Positions 23,778 through 35,367 of a stretch of DNA of 64,000 nt are shown one piece after another (position 1 is the stretch's first letter; each line of letters opens with the position of its first letter). Position numbers and translations under genes: made by a program. This DNA comes from Paulinella micropora (Eukaryota; Cercozoa; Imbricatea; Euglyphida; Paulinellidae): NCBI GenBank assembly GCA_019918135.1, contig WBZZ01001447.1:114501-178500 (forward strand), given 5' to 3'. The notes beneath the pieces are model-generated. The model made no database searches. It was not told the origin of the DNA and saw only the letters and a program-made list of their open reading frames with translations.

Positions 23778-24418
23778 GTGGAGGAACAGAGATTAATAGA
23801 CGAAGAGTAACAATAGGAGTAGGAGGAGGAGTAGGAGGAGTAGGAGGAGGAGGAGTAGGAGTAGAAGAGAGCTGGGAGGATGTAAGAGAATATGTAAAAG
23901 ACGAAGATGAAGGAGGAGGAGGACTTGAACAAGAAGAGAGCAGTGGAGCATATGGTAATCCCATACCACCTGCCCACACAGGAGGAGGAGGACGACAAAT
24001 GATCGACTTGATTAATATTGAAGGGGAGGAGATCACAGTGGAGGAACAACAGTGGGTACAAGCCCACTATGACCTCTCTAAAGAAGATTTTGATAACACG
24101 ATGGGGGCGGAGAAGGACGCTTATGTGTGGATCCCTCATGATTTAAGAGGAGAGAGGAGTCGTACTAGAAGGGATGTCTATATCCTATTATCAAACACAG
24201 CACAGCTCCTCTGCAAACTGGTCTCCAATCAAGAAGAGAGAAAGAAGGTGCAGCATATCAAGTTTGGGGATTCACATACCCACCTTGAACTACTTGATGC
24301 TATCTTTGGAGTGCACACCCAAGCTCTGATTTGGGAACGTTCGTACGGCCCACGGTGTGAGTGCTACCTCCAGTACGCAAACCCAAGGGCAAGTGCCAGA
24401 CTCCTCGCGACTGGTCAG
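23778..24418 (+). other. Ty3-type element, left part of the gag-like region
   Basis: Starts with GGAGGA-rich low-complexity sequence (about 23780-23870) followed by an acidic, helical segment (WEDVREYVKDEDEGGGG... and VEEQQWVQAHYDLSKEDF). It ends at the Copia-2 insertion. The assignment to gag rests on position and on the element resuming at 40935. Confidence 0.55.
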
Positions 24419-24926
24419 CGTCGGAGATATACCGTTACCGGGAATATCCGTTACCAAATTTGTCTTCAGTGCCAAATTCGCGTAAACTTATTCTCTACCT
24501 GCCCTCCTTGCTAATTACCTATGTAATACCATTTTTGCTTACAAGTATACTTGAGTTGTACAATACATCTTGTCTAGACATTCTTGAATCATCTAGAATA
24601 GGCAAGGTCCCCGTCGGGACCTATGTAGGCCAGCCAATCGTAGAACGGATAGCTTAGATGGAACGGATAGGTTTCGTAGCTAGGGTGCTCAAGCAGCACA
24701 GTCTGTACCTCAGAATTAAAAGGTAACCACACTCATAAGTGAACTGTAAACACTTGGACAATAATAACGGATTAGTAATACTGGGACGCTAGTATTGACT
24801 AGTTATTGAATATAGAGAGTGGTCAATTGCCTCACGGCATTGCCCACCCTCTGCGCTTTTATTCCGGCAAGTACCGTTGCCCGTCAGCTAGTGGGTCTTC
24901 CGGCTCGGAAGATTTACAACTCTGTC
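24419..24926 (+). repeat. Copia-2 5' LTR
   Basis: 508-bp direct repeat of 40418-40934, followed by the half-tRNA type primer site GGTTAATGAGCCTTG. Confidence 0.9.
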
Positions 24927-24929
24927 GGT

Positions 24930-26917
24930 TAATGAGCCTTGTTCGCGAGAAGACGGGCAAGAAGAACCTTACAAACAGCATTCCTGAGCTTGAGCAGGTC
25001 TTTGAAGACCGATATCAAACTTGGGAGTTCACGTTTAAGATGGTAGCGACCTCTGAGAGCTCACAGCTAGGAGACATAGTCAGTTTCATTGCAAAGCATC
25101 CAGAGAAAGCTGAAGAGAAATACCCATGGGATGAGTCTGCATTTAGTGTAGATGAACAGTACAGTACAGAGTCAGACACTAGTGATAGTGACTCAGCAGC
25201 TCGTACAGAACTTAAGACTCATGCAACATCATCAGACGCTGAGGCCTCTATGCCAAAAGAGAGCCAAGATGCACGAATAAGACCGAAATAACGAAGTAAG
25301 TCTAAGAAAGAAAGAAGATCGAGAAGACGTAGGTCAAAGGAACGCAAGGAACACGCAAAGGCCATGCGCAAGCTAAGCCTTATGTTTCCGTTGCCTTCAA
25401 GCATCCAACACTCATAGCTTTATGCATGACTGTCTCGGACGGCAACCCTATACGCATGTTGGTGCTTGTTAAGCGCCGGTATGGGGGTGCCAACGCAGCA
25501 GGAATGATCAAGCGTATGCTTGTTTTTATTTCATCCTACCCAAGGGACATTGAGTTGTGGTTGGACAGAAATAGGTATCTTGAAGAATGTATTCAGCGCG
25601 ACTACGGAGGTAAAATACCCGATGAATTCTTTTCTTCTTTTCTCTTGATGAAGTTCAAGAAGCATACAGTATTCGCGGGGTTGGATACAATGGTATACCA
25701 ACTCGGTCGCGAGGACCGACTGAACCACCGTGAGGTGGAGAGAGTCATTCGCCAAGTCTGGCAAAATTTTCGTCTGAATTCTGGTCCGGAATCTCGGGTA
25801 AACCTGACTAGGCAAATGACACAAACCCAACACAACCACACTCATTCGCAGACCGGCACAAGGTACGTTTGTAGCTAAAGAGAGCGAGGGTGAGGAAGAG
25901 AAGGGTGGTTGCTACAAGTGTGGAGCAAAGGACCATTGGCGCGCGACGTGCCCAAAATTGCCTTGCACACGGTGCAAGGGCAAAAAGCACAATCGTGCTC
26001 AATGCCCTCTCGCGAACACAATGGTGTTAGCACAGGGTGAGGACAACGGGAGAGTTAGTCCGGATGACGAGAGAGTTACCGTGCTAGAAGACGTAGCTAT
26101 AGATCAAGCGGATGGTCTAGAGGGAGTGGGAGAGGAAGAGCAAGGTGAAGAGGAAGACGTTGATTTGTTTGAGGGAACTGTGTTTGTTTTGCATGGTGGT
26201 GGTGGTGAGGATGTTGAGGAGAGTGATGAAGATGGTGATGCTCCTGCTCCACCTCCTATCATACTATTGCCTGCCCCCACATCATCAACTCGCAACATCG
26301 AAACAAAATCTCGTACACCAGTGCAGGGAGTAGAGAGGGCGAATGTGGTGAGAACTATTTCATTGCCTTCACTGCCTGCACCTATTGCTGCGGTGCCATT
26401 ACTGCTCATGCCTCCACTCCCACAGAGAGAGAACAAAAACAAACAAAAACCAACACCAAACCAAGACAGGATTGTCACAAAAACATTGGTAGGTAGGGAG
26501 ATAGTTGCAGCTGCACCTGCACTGACCAACACTCCACGTCCACCACACCAACCAACAAAGAGAGAAAGAGAGAAGAAAATCACTCAACCAGTTCCACAAA
26601 CAACCACAGCACCCAAAACAACAAACAAGGATAGACAACCCGAGAAAATTTCGTGCAACAAGCAATGCTGCGGGAAAACTTCACGGGGTAAACCTTGCAA
26701 AGTTCGTTTAGGGGCCCATCTGTTCGGGTCACCTCAAAGAATGGCAGATTGGCTAATCTATGATGACTATTGTGGCTATCATGCGAGACAGAGTGCCTTT
26801 TTTTCCGTTCATAGACTTAGAACAGAGCGCAACAGACAGACCACCAGCAGTTGTCAATTATCCAAACGAAAAAAAGTTACGGGAAATAGCGAAAGAATTT
26901 CTCGATATGTTCGGTAA
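24930..26917 (+). other. Copia-2 gag region with zinc knuckles
   Basis: Acidic helical Gag segments (about 24940-25880) are followed by a double Cys/His cluster at about 25915-26005: CYKCGAKDHWRATCP and a second C-x2-C-x4-H-x4-C unit. A proline/Asn/Thr-rich low-complexity stretch follows to about 26650. Fossil. Confidence 0.75.
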
Positions 26918-29900
26918 TTTACGCTGTGTAGCTGAGGGAGAGGACTGGAATTATCAACCCCCTCCTTGGGTTGCTGATCCTACATCCTCAGCTACACTAA
27001 ACACACTGACTTGGAGGTTTGTAGTGACCGGTCGCGGCGCCCCGGGAACTTCCCAGACCGACCTAGCTTCAAGTTTTGACGCTGCGTCTCCGCGCAGCAG
27101 GTCTGCCCTCAGCGTCCCTGAGGAAGAGGAGCCGGTAAGCACCCCCTCCTCCACTTCTACCATCATACCACCTTCTGTCGTTTCACCTTACAGATTAGTC
27201 TCGAGCATTGACATGCAGACAGTTGGAGAGATAGCTAGTGAGTTGAAAAGGTCAGGGGGAGTATGGGATGAGAGAAGAGTGATCGAGGTAGGAGGAACGA
27301 TAGACGAATACTTGACTGATGTGATGAGAGCGATTGAGCTAGTGACTGTGACTCACAAGACAAGACATACCACTAGCCCATACTATTATTACTCCACCCA
27401 ACACGACAACAAGCATTTCACTCCAACTACACCTGACACACCCAACACACCGAACGATGATGGGATAGAGGTAAGACTAGATCCCACAGGTAGGTTTGTT
27501 GAGGTGACAGTTCCTCAGGAACTGATCACAGGTGCGTCTAGAGAGAGAATCAGTCAGTTAGACAGACAGGTAAGAGAAGTAATAACTAACCTGCAGGAAG
27601 AACTGAAAGGACAGATTCAGACTGGGATGCCTGATAGAGACTATGACCCAGACGACTCTGATGACGTCCCTGAGCTCATGTCATCAGAGCCGTCTGAGTC
27701 CTCTGAGTCTGAAGAAGAAGAACAGACGAAAAAGACTAGAAAGAAGAAGAAGTTGAAGAAGAAGAAGAAGAAAGACAAGAAAAACAAATCAAAGAAGAAA
27801 CAGGACTCCACCACAGTCATGGCACATAGTAAGCTAGTAAAGAGCAAGCATGTGTATCAAGATAGTGGTGCGACACAGTATGTCTGTCACGACGACACGA
27901 TGATGAAAGAACTGAAGAAGATCAGTAAGGTAACATTCAGTACAGGGAATGGAACGAGAGTGATAGGAGAAGCAGGGTTGATGTGTGTAGCAAGAGTAGA
28001 TGGAGAGGGGCGAATGCATAAAATTTGCAAGAGTGCCTACTATGATCCACTCATGCCAATCAACGTTGCCCCCACTGGCCCGATGGACCATTTCCATCAC
28101 AGAGCAGTACTCCATCAAAATGGACAGATGTTCATCTTGAAGGGGGCACTGCCTGTGAAGGAAAAGGACATACTTGTCAGGGGGAGCCTAACTAAAGCCT
28201 TGCTATACAGATGGGATAGCCATAAGCATAGTAAGTTAGATCCTAAGTGTCGTTTCACACCTAAGGGTGCGCCTGAGAGAGAGAGGGAGGCGGGGCAACA
28301 GGGTGGGAGAACCCAAGCATAAAACCCACACCCTCAGACAATAAAGGGACAATAGTAACAGCAAAAGAGAGTAAAGTGAGTATTAATTCATCTAAGCTAA
28401 TAATAAAGAATGCTGTTCTGTTTGTTAAGTACCCTTCTACTGTCAAGAGAGTGAGAGTGCTGCCTGTTAGTATAGTGCATGCTATGGCGGGTCATGTAAG
28501 CTGGGAGCGGACTAAAGCTTTAGCTGACGCCGTAGGCATTAAGCTAGTAGGTAGAGATGGTAGTGTAGAGAGTGCAAAAGAAGAATGTAGTATGTGTGAG
28601 CCATGCATCATTGCCAAAGCCAGCGTGTTGCCTCGATTTGCTTCCAATCATTTGCCTAGAGCAGAGAGAGCGGGAGAGATGTTATATTGCGATACGCAAG
28701 GCCCATGGAGAGTCATGTCACGGGAAGGCAGAAGGTATAAATTCACGGTTATGGACGATTTCTCGGGTTATGCTCTTGATTTCTACTTAAGACATAAAAA
28801 TGAATTTATATCTTGCATACATAAAGCGATAGCGTTTATTGAGAGACAGACAGAGAGTAAAGTTAAAGTTGTAGTTTGCGACCAGGAATTCACGGCACCA
28901 AGAGAGATCAGTGAGAAGTATAGTGACATAATATGGAAAGATGCAGCCACTGCTGATAAAGATGGTAATGCGAGAGCTGAAAGAATAAACGGGGTGACGG
29001 GGGGGCCTGCTCGCGCACTTAGGCAGCATGCTCGATTTCCTCCCAACTTCTGGGCAGAAATGGAACATACAGCCACAGTGCTATATAATATGTTACCTAT
29101 TACTAAAGGACAACGTCGCCTTACCAATTACTCTTCAAACGAGCACCACCCTTGCATCAATTACGTCCAATTGGTTGCATGGGAGTGATGCACGTAGGAA
29201 AGGTAAATGGTAAAGGATCCATGCCCGGTAAGTTAGTAAAGTTAGTAGGATACGATATGCATCGCAATTTATACAGAGTTTGGGATGGACAGAAAGTCTT
29301 GTCAGGCGTTAGAAATGTCCGTTTTGATCTTAGTGGGGTAGGTGAGTCGATAGAGCCTCAGGTAGCTTGGGAAGATGCAACTGAGGGGGAGATAGACCCA
29401 CAGCCAGAATTTAGCGATGAATTAGACCACAGCAACACACACGGGCTCTTAGACGCCGGGATAGCCGTAGGAACTAGCCAGGCAGTCGACATAGAACCCA
29501 GTTCCACTGATAGTCCAGTTGCACCATTCCCTCACAGTCCTACCACTACACCGCACGTAGACAGGGAGGTAGAGGATAAGGTAGAGGCCAAGCTAGAGAC
29601 TGATCATGAACCTCATGAGGTTGATGCAGTCCAGGGGGAGCAAATAGATGAGCGCATGAGTATAGGGCCCTTGCCAATAGATATGAACAGCCCACACGCG
29701 CAACATGACCCCCCAACATAGTATGTAGAGGGTAAGGCCCCAACCAAGGGAGTAACATGGGAACAGAGCGACAGGATAACAGAAGCGAACATAGTCAGCG
29801 GGAAGAGAGTGAGAAAGCAAGTAGATCTACACCGCACATCTACACATCATGTTACAGCGATGATTGACATGGATGATTGCATTTCACATGACGAAGCGAG

Positions 29901-30411
29901 TGAGTGGATGTGTTACATACATTTACCGCCAGACTTAGCCATAGAGGGTATGACACTCAAAGATCTACAGGCAGGGATAGATAGAGAGCTACCTTCTATA
30001 GCGGAGTTCAAGACCTACCAATGGGTAGACGAAAGCGAGGCTAGGAAAGCCGGAGTTAAGATAGTGGGATTGACTTGGGTGCATAAGGTAAAAACTGACC
30101 AAGATGGACTTCGGTTCGTCAAGTTTATCCTTAAGGGGAGACCAGTTGCAACCGGGTATAAGTTATAATCCTGAACAGTTATACGTGCCATGTGCCAACC
30201 ACAGATCAGTTTTGCTGCTTTGCAAGTTGACAGTTGGCTATGGTAGGAGACTTTTCGGGGTAGACTTTAAAAACGCATATCTTAATGCCGACATGATTGA
30301 CGCCATATATGCTCGCCCACCACACGGTGCATCCATGTTAGGGAGAGTAGGAAAGATATGGAAGGTCGTCAAAGCATTATACGGCGCTCCCCAGGCGGGG
30401 AAGCGGTGGTA
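26918..30411 (+). other. Copia-2 protease, integrase and first part of RT
   Basis: A Lys-rich stretch (27720-27800) precedes the protease signature YQDSGATQYVC near 27855. The integrase zinc segment (HAMAGHVSWERT then CSMCEPCIIAK) lies near 28480-28620. The core with FTVMDDFSGYAL and VVVCDQEF lies near 28740-28890, and AERINGV near 28980. RT begins in the 29800-30400 stretch and includes FGVDFKNAYLNADM and KALYGAPQAGKRWY just before the DNA transposon. Fossil. Confidence 0.85.
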
Positions 30412-30438
30412 TGACGGAGACTTATGGAGTAGGGGCCG
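30412..30438 (+). repeat. left terminal inverted repeat of the DNA transposon
   Basis: 27 bp, perfect inverse of 37961-37987. GGTCGTAGG at 30449-30457 is matched inversely by 37949-37957. Confidence 0.9.
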
Positions 30439-30927
30439 CCCCGGGTCCGGTCGTAGGGAAACTTTTTTTGCATGCAAAGTTTCAAATATTAAAATAATGA
30501 CGTAGAACACTGTTTAAAGCTGTAATATTGTATTTTAATGCAAAAAAACAATGTTTGAACTATTATTAAGGTGCGTAGATGAGCATGCAGACCATAGCAG
30601 ATAGCGGCCTGCACCGGTACTTGCAAAGTGCACGTGCTACATGTTACCTGCTATCAGCGCGTAAGTACAAACGATACAAACACGATTTCGATGCAGATTT
30701 AATTGAATTCAGCTTTTGTTGCCACTAATTATTTTTCTGGTCCTGGTGGCACCCGCCAGCCACTCGCCAGTACAAGTACGCTAAGCTAGTGACAACATGC
30801 AAAATTCAAAGTCCTGCAGTGCCAGTGCAAAGACACAGTGTCAGCATCTCAAGCAGCTACATTTCTAAGGACTTTCAACATGATTGGCCTCATTCAGCTG
30901 CTAAAAATAAAAAAAAACCACGCCCAC
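30439..30927. other. left subterminal non-coding part of the DNA transposon
   Basis: AT-rich, no gene. Contains the 3' untranslated part of the transposase gene (minus strand). Near 30450-30490 there is the inverted pair AAACTTTTTTTGCATGCAAAGTTT, possibly a binding site. Confidence 0.5.
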
Positions 30928-33841
30928 TCACTCATCCTCCTCCAGATCTGATTCATCATCAGATGAAGCCAAGCCACCGCAGTTAATGCATCCTGCGAAT
31001 TCCTGATCACCTGGACCTAATGGATTTGGATAATTACAATACGCGCACATCCAGCGCGTTGCGGGCTCTTCGTACTCGCTCCCTTCATCATCTTCTGCGT
31101 CGCTTTCAGCATATGAGTCTACCTTCGCCGCCTTGGAGCGAGGCTGTCTGGTAGAAGCTGCTGCGGCCGCGCCCGAGGAATTAGAAGCAGTAGGTTTAAT
31201 TGTAGCAGCCTGCTTGCTAGCTCTCTTCTCCACCCCTTTCTTTCCACTGCTGACGGGCACTTCGCTGTCGGCTGCTGCGCCCTCGGGTGACACACTGTTG
31301 GGCTGCTGTGCCATGTGCGCCTTGAGCCTTTCCTTCAACTCTGGTACCGTGCCGACAGATGACAGCCCCAACTGCTGACATAGCTCGACTAGGCGCGGTT
31401 TGCGCAATTTCCCAACGTTGAAGCTCTTATTCTGCAGCCTGCTGACGGGCACTTCGCTATCGGCTGCTGCGCCCTCGGGTGACACGCTGTTGGGCTGCTG
31501 TGCCATGTGCGCCTGGAGCCTTTCCTTCAACTCTGGTACCGTGCCGACAGAGGACAGCCCCAACTGCTGACAGAGCTCGGCTAGGCGCGGTTTGCGCAAT
31601 TGCCCAACGTTGAAGCTCTTCTTTGCCTTCTTGTTTGCCGAACGCTGGGAGGCGAGCCGCTTGAAGTATGAAATCTTTTGCTCCCGCGTCAGGTCCGCAG
31701 TTGCACCAGACTGCACATGAACCGCTGCCACACGCTCCCCTCGGCCATTCTTCGATGGGCATTTGTCGACGCCTTTGTGCGATGGATGGGGCTGCTTAAA
31801 CCGCTGTGTGCATGGCTCGCACCTCTTGCCGCCAGCGACTTCGTCCGATCGCGTGTCAAGGACAATGCGGTCGGCGTCGGGCGCAACGCTAGTGTAAGCA
31901 CCAAAGGCAACACCGCTAATGAACTGTTTGCCAGAAGTGAGGGTGGGCCTGGAGTAACGAAACGAGCGCAAGTTGCGAAGGCCCCAAGAACTGAGTTTGC
32001 GAGGTTCAACCTTGTTCTCTTTCACCCACTTCTCGATCACGTCTGCGTCGTGACCATAGAACCGGTTGTTGTCATATCCCGCTCCCTGCGCTGACTCAAG
32101 CCACTCCTCGACAAGAGCGAAGCCGCGCCCTTGCTCGACCTGGTCTTTAGTGAAGACCTTGGTAAACTTCCTCTTTGCTCCGTCGCATGGGTTCCACGCA
32201 TGAAATGCACACAGCATGTCCGTGCTGATATCCACTCCATACTTCTCCCAGTAGTGCGCCTCGGAAAAAACGAACTCATAGTTCTGAAAGTCGCCGCCGC
32301 CATCGCCAGTGCGAGTACCAGGGCCGGGAAAAGAAGAGATCTCCCCGCTTCCTCCATCTTCCTTGCTCCTCAGATGATAGTCCCAGCAGTAACGGGTGGT
32401 TGCGCCAGTGTGCTCAACCATCATGATGTTGTGGATGTACTCGTATTGCAACTGGCCGTCGGCGCGGCGGGTGACTACAGTAAAGAGCAGATCATTCATC
32501 TTGCAGCCTGTTTCAGAATACCAAGATAAATAATCTTGGTAAATGACCCACTCCCCGGACCCAGCCTCCAAACTCTCGACCTTAGCCTGGATATAGCTGC
32601 GTAGCATGCAACACATAAACTCAGCGGCTGCGATGTGCACAGGCAAGAAATATCGACCTGCGCTGCGCCTGGTACTGCTCATCGTGTCGTTGGCAACTCA
32701 CTACCTTCGCCTTCAGTCGCTGGATCAGCTTCAGGTCCTGCTTGCCCTCTGGCTTTGCCTGTTCACGCTTGAGCTCGGCTTTCCATCTTTCCCAGTTATC
32801 ATGCCACCGGCAGGGAACGGTCTTCGTAATGCAGCGGAAGGTAATATTATCCTCTTTCAGGATCTTGTACAAGGATGCTTCATTTCGCGGCCTGTAAAAA
32901 TGATTGCATGCATTGCCACAACGACCGCCGCACGTGTAGGCTCTTGCATTATCAGCAATCCACTGGGTGCCCTTCAGTTCGTACACCAGGCGCTCTACAG
33001 ACCCTGCGTCAGCGACCATGGCCTTGTAGATATTGGGGAAAAGCTCAGTGCGGTAAGATTTGTAGAAAGAACCTGTGGTTCCATACCAGTAAAGAGTTTC
33101 TCGCCCTGACTTAGCGCCCATGTTCTCCAACACAATCCTTGCAGTCGCTTTCTTCTCCCACTGAGAAAAAGCCTCGCGGGATTCATCAGTCGTTCTTTTC
33201 TGTTCGAAAATGTCGATTTTATCAGGCTTTTCCCCTTTGGCACGTCCTTCCAGGACTTTTTTCTGCACAGCGAGTGCTTTGCGTGCATACCTCTCACTGA
33301 CGGAAGTAAAGAAGGACTGGAACTCCTTCGCCGACATCTTGCCCCTCAGCTTGCCGATAATTGTTTGCTTGTGTGCAGAACGAGCCGGCAATTCAGCAAC
33401 AATGTCACCAATGGCAGAAGCAGCTGCAGCCTGAGCCTTGTTAGTTTCTAGGAGGGCGCTGGTTTTGGGAAATCTCTGTCGCCCTTGCGCAGAGAGCAAC
33501 ATGGCCTGCAGCTCTTCATCACTAGGAAACTCAGCCTCCACTACTGCAGCTGACCGTTTACATGCCTGGTACTCCCTACTCTTATTGAGCCTCTTGGCAT
33601 GCTGTTCGGAAACGGTTCTCTCGTCGATACGCTTTCTTGAGTGTCCACCCTGTCTTTGAAACGATCGCGATCCCGCAGACTGACTAGACTGACACCCTGA
33701 GTCTGAACATGAACCAGCTGACGTGCTACAGCCATGCATGAATAGAGTGCTGTCGGTTGCTGTTGACGAACATGAGGAATGCTCGGATTCATCATCAACT
33801 AGCGTAGTAGTGTCTAGTAGATCACCAGGTGAGTGCTGCAC
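30928..33841 (-). CDS. DDE-type transposase with duplicated SAP-like module and C-terminal zinc ribbon (two exons)
   Basis: Exon 1 is 33841-32658 and exon 2 is 32596-30928, with a 61-bp GT-AG intron (32657-32597). The join leaves one frame of 950 aa. Order: Ser-rich N-terminus (1-70); helical region; Cys/His cluster (CGGRCGNACNHF, near 300); catalytic-type core with Asp in VIYQDYLSWY (416), Asp in GDGGGDFQNYEF (493) and Asp/Glu position in NPCDGAKRKF (533). Two 64-residue copies of a SAP-like helix-turn-helix (KPRLAELCQQLGLSSVGTVP) follow, then a basic linker, a C-x2-C...C-x2-C zinc ribbon (CAYCNYPN...CINCGG) and an acidic tail. The motif pattern fits RNase H-fold DDE transposases that are widespread in protists and marine animals. 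I cannot name the superfamily. The CDS looks intact. Start chosen at the first Met of the open frame. Predicted role: excision and integration at the terminal repeats. Confidence 0.75.
31246..31630 (-). repeat. 192-bp tandem duplication inside the transposase gene
   Basis: Two in-frame copies with period 192 bp (64 codons) and only a few differences, each encoding one SAP-like module plus a Pro/Ser/Glu linker. The high identity says the duplication is recent. Confidence 0.9.
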
Positions 33842-34475
33842 TTCATGCCCACTGTAGCCAGTTAGCCTGCCACAAACAGGAAATACTGCAGGCCCTGATA
33901 TGTTGGATTCATGTTTTCTATCATAAAAATCATATTTGACAGTGTGAGGGCATGAGAAACAAGTGTTGAGCTGATATCCAACTCCATTCTAGCAGTGGTA
34001 TATTATATAATAATATTTCGCATACTTGGAAGCTTTGGCCCTTGCAAGCCTTATTGCTGCCGCGCTAGGCACTGCCAGCGGCTTCACAGGGGTCGGGGAA
34101 GACATGCCAGCATGCCTGTGGTCGTGGAGCAACGTGTTTTCATTAAAAAAAAAGAAAAACATGAGACCTTTTCAAAGTGAAGCACTTTTACTTTTTCCCG
34201 ATAGAACTAGGTCCAAAAAACTTGACAGACGCCCTAGATGTCATAAATCAAACGTCATATAGCATCATATCATATCAACCATACCGAGGGCGTCTGTCAA
34301 ACAGCACAGAAGACAAGTAGTGGCCTTGAAGACGACGAGAGTGCACCCCTGTACGTTGGAAAAAAAGGGAATCCACACTGGAAAAGTGGCATTTCAGCCA
34401 CTTTTTCCACCTCCGACCGGTGTGTCTTTTGTTCAAGTCGAATTTCCCTCCAACACTCACTTAGTGAATTGAGAA
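33842..34475. promoter_or_regulatory. divergent promoter region of the DNA transposon
   Basis: It lies between the starts of the transposase (minus) and accessory (plus) genes. It contains a perfect 14-bp inverted pair, TTGACAGACGCCCT at 34222-34235 and its inverse at 34287-34300, separated by 51 AT-rich bases. A TATTATATAATAATATT stretch near 34001-34017 is TATA-like. A palindromic GACATGCCAGCATGCCTG lies near 34103. A regulatory role is inferred from position. Confidence 0.5.
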
Positions 34476-35325
34476 ATGAGTTCTGGAAAGCCCAAAGGTG
34501 ACGATTCAGTAGACAAGCATGTTGTCTCGAGCATGCAAAATTTTCGGGTGGAGAGGGACGATCAGGGGCAACGCATTTTTTTGAAAACCAACGGCGAACC
34601 GAATTGGAAAAACTTGCAGGATTGCATTATCCCCCCAGAGGTTACTGCAAAGTATTGGAATTTTCCTTCCCCCAAGGCAGAGGCCAAGGCATGGCACAGT
34701 GTACCAGATAACGTCGTACACACGTACGTTCCTTCTGGGAAAACATTTGTTCTGGCCTCCAAGAACGAGATCTTTCAAGATCTGCCGTCTGCAAGAGGGC
34801 GCAGATTTCGAAGGGGCAAAGCACCTGCAGCAAACACTGCGCTACCTGCAGAAGAGCCTGAAGCTGCAAGCCCTTCTTCTAAGTCGCCTCCAAAAAAGAA
34901 GCAACGCAAACCGGTTGGCAAATCAATGATACATACATATGCCATGCACATACATGACATTGTCTGCAGGCGGCACAGAAAAAGAGAAAACAAACCAAGC
35001 GCGCCTTGGCAAACGAGATGGCAGATCAAGCTGCTAACAATAACAGCAAACAAGCCGAGGGGTAGTAATTGAATTTCTTTTTTTTGCTTTCTTCTTCTTC
35101 ATCTTCTCCTCCTCCTCACTGCAGCTGCTAGTTTTACTACAACTATATACATTCTTCTTTTTTTCTTCTTCTTCCTCCTTCTCCTTCTTCTTCTTCTTCT
35201 TCTTCTTCTTCTTCTTCTTCTTCTTCTTCTTTCTTCTTCTTCATCTTCTTCTCCTCCTCCTCCTGGGAGTCCCTCTACTACTACTAATACTACTACTACT
35301 ACTACTGCTACTGCTGCTACTACTA

Positions 35326-35367
<42 letters not shown>

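Noticed and set aside
23432-24410. One long frame seeming to fuse the GC-rich cluster to the Ty3-type gag region
   Set aside because: Its first part is out of frame with the credible third ORF and reads as Arg/Gly-rich shadow. The apparent fusion is chance openness across GGAGGA repeats.
34026-34262. Small hydrophobic ORF in the divergent promoter
   Set aside because: No ATG before the hydrophobic stretch, short, and ends in an A-run. More likely promoter or untranslated sequence.
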